From Oscillospiraceae bacterium (lineage in GTDB: Bacteria; Bacillota_A; Clostridia; Oscillospirales; CAG-272), in NCBI GenBank assembly GCA_015064195.1, contig SVSO01000047.1:1-15816 (forward strand): a stretch of 15,816 nucleotides of DNA. The letters run 5' to 3'. The notes under the pieces are model-generated. The model was not told the DNA's origin. It saw only the letters and a list, made by a program, of their open reading frames with translations, and did not search any database. A program made the translations under genes and the position numbers. Shown here piece by piece: positions 13,960-15,816 of this stretch (position 1 is its first letter; each line of letters starts with the position of its first letter).

Positions 13960-15429
13960 ATGAAAAAACGGATTATTTCTATAACTTTACTCCTGTCGCT
14001 CCTTCTCTCTGCCTGCGGATCGGGCACAGGCGAAACATCTGCTGATACAACATCCGGTGAGCCGGAACTTTCATCCGATGAGGCGCAGACCGGCGAATAC
14101 AAGAAGCCGTCCGTCGATTACAAGGGCGCGGAATTCACCGTCATCGACCGGAAAATGGAGAACCCCATGTGGATCGCGTCGGGCTACTCCAACATCGAGG
14201 CGGAGGAAGAAAACGGTGAGCCCATCAACGATGCGCAGTATAAGCGCAACCGTCAGGTGGAGGAGGAGCTGAACATCAAGCTGGTGCAGTATTCCACCGA
14301 AGCCGCAGAGTGTGCCAACGAGCTTCGGAAGCTGGTGCTGGCGGGTGAGGATGCGGTGGATGCGGCCATGGTGCGCGGCAATACCATGTTCACGCTGCTT
14401 GGCGAGGAAAATCTGCTGACCAGCTTCAACGACATTCCGACCATGGATACGGAAGCGTCGTGGTGGGATCAGAATGCTTCGGAAACCTTTACCTTCGGCG
14501 GTGAGCTGATGGCCATCACCGGCGACCTCAGCCTGTTTACCAGCTTCGCGCCGGTGCTCATGTTCATCAACAAAGAAGTGGCTGAATCCCACGGCATTGG
14601 CGACTGCTATGAGCTGGTGCGTGAAGGCAAATGGACATGGGACAAGGTGATGGAGATGTGTGAGCTTGCCGCACACGATCTGAACGGCGACAGCAAAATG
14701 GACGAGAACGATGCGTACGGCATGGCACTGCAGACGGGACTGCTGGCGGATTCCCTCATTTCCTGCGGCGGGCGGTTCACAAACAGCACACCGGGCGGCA
14801 TCGAGCTTGTACTGAACAACGAGCGCACCGCAGCCGTCGTGGAAAAGATCGTGCCCTTTCTCAACAACGACAAGGTGAACAGCGTGGCCAACCGCTACAC
14901 CGGCACCTATAAGAATCCCTACTACATGATGCATCTGCCCATGTTCAAGAACAATCAGATCCTGTTCAATTTCAACCAGATCCTGGTGGCGCTTGATCTG
15001 CGCGCCATGGAAGCGGATTACGGCGTGCTTCCGCTGCCGAAATTCGATGAGGCGCAGGAGAATTACTACACCTCCATGAGCTATACATGGGTATCGCTGC
15101 TCTGCATCCCGTCTACCAATACGCGCCTTGATATGACCGGCCACGTGCTGGATGCGCTGGGCTATTATTCCAAACAGTATGTCACTGCGGAATTCATCGA
15201 AACCACCGTGCGCAATAAATCCCTGCGCGACGAGGATTCGGCGGAGATGCTGGAGATCATCATGGACAACACGGTCTACGATATCGCGCACGTATACAAC
15301 TGGGGCAAGATCATCGATGAATTTTATAAGCTGGGTACGAAAAACAACACCAACTTCGCCTCCATGTGGGCAAGCATTGAGGACAAGGTCACAAGCGAAC
15401 TGAAAACATCGCTGGAGCAGCTGCAATAA
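13960..15429 (+). CDS. Extracellular solute-binding lipoprotein 2 (ABC importer type, family 1-like)
   Basis: A 489-residue secreted lipoprotein paralogous to the one at 11517-12980. The signal peptide MKKRIISITLLLSLLLSAC ends in lipobox LSAC with Cys19; a Gly/Ser/Thr/Glu linker follows to about residue 46. Shared landmarks are INDAQYKRN (89-97), VEEELNIKL (100-108), KWTWDK (224-229), an EF-hand-like loop DLNGDSKMDEND (240-251) followed by AYGM, LPLPKF, LLCIPSTNT and KSLRDEDSAEMLE. Around 267-272 it has SCGGRF where paralogue 1 has SSADIDF, so ligand contacts may differ. ATG 13960 has GGAGG at 13946-13950, 9 bases upstream; the frame runs 18 codons further up, through the -10, which is not usable. 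It is monocistronic, with a terminator right after the stop and no permease or ATPase nearby. The ligand is unknown. Confidence 0.93.
   Translation: MKKRIISITLLLSLLLSACGSGTGETSADTTSGEPELSSDEAQTGEYKKPSVDYKGAEFTVIDRKMENPMWIASGYSNIEAEEENGEPINDAQYKRNRQVEEELNIKLVQYSTEAAECANELRKLVLAGEDAVDAAMVRGNTMFTLLGEENLLTSFNDIPTMDTEASWWDQNASETFTFGGELMAITGDLSLFTSFAPVLMFINKEVAESHGIGDCYELVREGKWTWDKVMEMCELAAHDLNGDSKMDENDAYGMALQTGLLADSLISCGGRFTNSTPGGIELVLNNERTAAVVEKIVPFLNNDKVNSVANRYTGTYKNPYYMMHLPMFKNNQILFNFNQILVALDLRAMEADYGVLPLPKFDEAQENYYTSMSYTWVSLLCIPSTNTRLDMTGHVLDALGYYSKQYVTAEFIETTVRNKSLRDEDSAEMLEIIMDNTVYDIAHVYNWGKIIDEFYKLGTKNNTNFASMWASIEDKVTSELKTSLEQLQ
14224..14249 (+). repeat. 26-base block identical in both lipoprotein genes (copy 2)
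   Basis: Identical to 11778-11803. It encodes part of the INDAQYKRN motif, residues 89-97 of lipoprotein 2. Confidence 0.85.
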
Positions 15430-15433
15430 ATTG

Positions 15434-15462
15434 AAAAATCACCGCTTGTGCGGTGATTTTTT
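15434..15462. terminator. Bidirectional terminator between lipoprotein 2 and AraC regulator 3
   Basis: AAAAATCACCGC at 15434-15445 pairs perfectly with GCGGTGATTTTT at 15450-15461 (12 bp) around a TTGT loop, with A-run and T-run on the two sides. It lies 4 bases after the lipoprotein stop and abuts the stop codon of the third AraC gene. Confidence 0.93.
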
Positions 15463-15816
15463 CTAATAGATTCGCTTGTAATCCGCCGGTGTGAAGCCGG
15501 TATGCTCCCGGAAAATGCGGATGAAATAGCCCACATTGGCATAGCCGCACCGAATGGCGGCCTCATGAACGGTTTCTCCCTGATGGAGCATGGATTTTGC
15601 CTTGCTGATGCGCACGTTGGTGAGATAATCGCCCACGGAAATGTCCAGTGTGCCGCGGAAAATGCGCACCAGCTTTGCACGGCTGATGAAAAACTGCTTT
15701 GCGATGTCATCCAGCGTCAGCGGCTCGGCGAAGTGGTCGTTGATGTAGCTGCAGATGTCCTGAATGGCTTTGCTGCCCTCCTCCTTGCCGATGACGGCAT
15801 TCAGACGGATGCGTAC
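15463..15816 (-). CDS. AraC-family transcriptional regulator 3, C-terminal part (5' end outside window)
   Basis: The minus-strand frame is open from 15816 to the stop at 15465-15463, giving the last 117 residues. They align with residues 150-266 of regulators 1 and 2: a short linker, then DICSYINDHFAEPLTLDDIA and FFISRAKLVRIFRG (first HTH), VRISKAKSMLHQGETVHEA, RCGYANVGYFIRIFREHTG (second HTH), and FTPADYK at the end. The second HTH is closer to regulator 1 (YTNVGYFIR) than to regulator 2 (FGSASYFIK). The sensor domain and promoter lie beyond the window. By the pattern of the two complete units, a third divergent solute-binding lipoprotein gene is expected to the right; this is an inference. 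Confidence 0.93.
   Translation of the reverse strand, partial: VRIRLNAVIGKEEGSKAIQDICSYINDHFAEPLTLDDIAKQFFISRAKLVRIFRGTLDISVGDYLTNVRISKAKSMLHQGETVHEAAIRCGYANVGYFIRIFREHTGFTPADYKRIY

Overview
The window looks like the chromosome of a Gram-positive, low-AT Clostridia member, probably an uncultured gut-type Oscillospirales or related lineage. The gene order (yybS-gdpP-rplI-dnaB and tilS-hpt-ftsH) is Firmicutes-like. Start sites carry strong GGAGG ribosome sites, promoters are near-consensus sigma-A, the lipoproteins have Gram-positive style signal peptides, and genes are GC-rich with AT-rich intergenic regions. The species cannot be named from the sequence.

Layout. (1) 1-417 is the 3' end of a TPM-domain membrane protein, closed by a terminator at 426-461. 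(2) 523-9573 is a compact plus-strand housekeeping operon behind one good promoter: yybS (DUF2232 membrane protein), gdpP (c-di-AMP phosphodiesterase), rplI, dnaB, tilS, hpt, ftsH. Gaps are 3 to 32 bases. Two conserved Firmicutes clusters that lie apart in Bacillus subtilis are joined here. (3) 9635-10522 is a LacX-type aldose 1-epimerase, separated from ftsH by a hairpin without a T-tract and closed by a strong bidirectional terminator. (4) 10530-15816 is a repeated regulatory/transport cassette: AraC regulator (minus) / solute-binding lipoprotein (plus), then a second such pair, then the 3' end of a third AraC gene. The repeat period is about 2.45 kb.

The most interesting part is region 4. 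Each complete unit has a divergent AraC and lipoprotein promoter pair, all four with 17-bp spacers and perfect TATAAT. Between the two -35 boxes of each intergenic region lies a pair of direct repeats offset by exactly 21 bp, and the downstream copy ends 1-2 bases before the lipoprotein -35. This is the geometry of AraC-family activator half-sites (araI1/I2). The repeat sequence differs between the units, so each regulator may control only its own lipoprotein. No permease, ATPase or enzyme gene accompanies the lipoproteins. Every gene in the array is monocistronic and ends in a bidirectional terminator, so the binding proteins probably work with membrane components encoded elsewhere. The array runs off the right edge; a third lipoprotein gene is predicted beyond 15816.

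The longest stretch without a gene is 418-600 (183 bases). It holds the terminator, an inverted repeat and the operon promoter. I saw no tRNA, rRNA, CRISPR array, insertion sequence or recognisable riboswitch.
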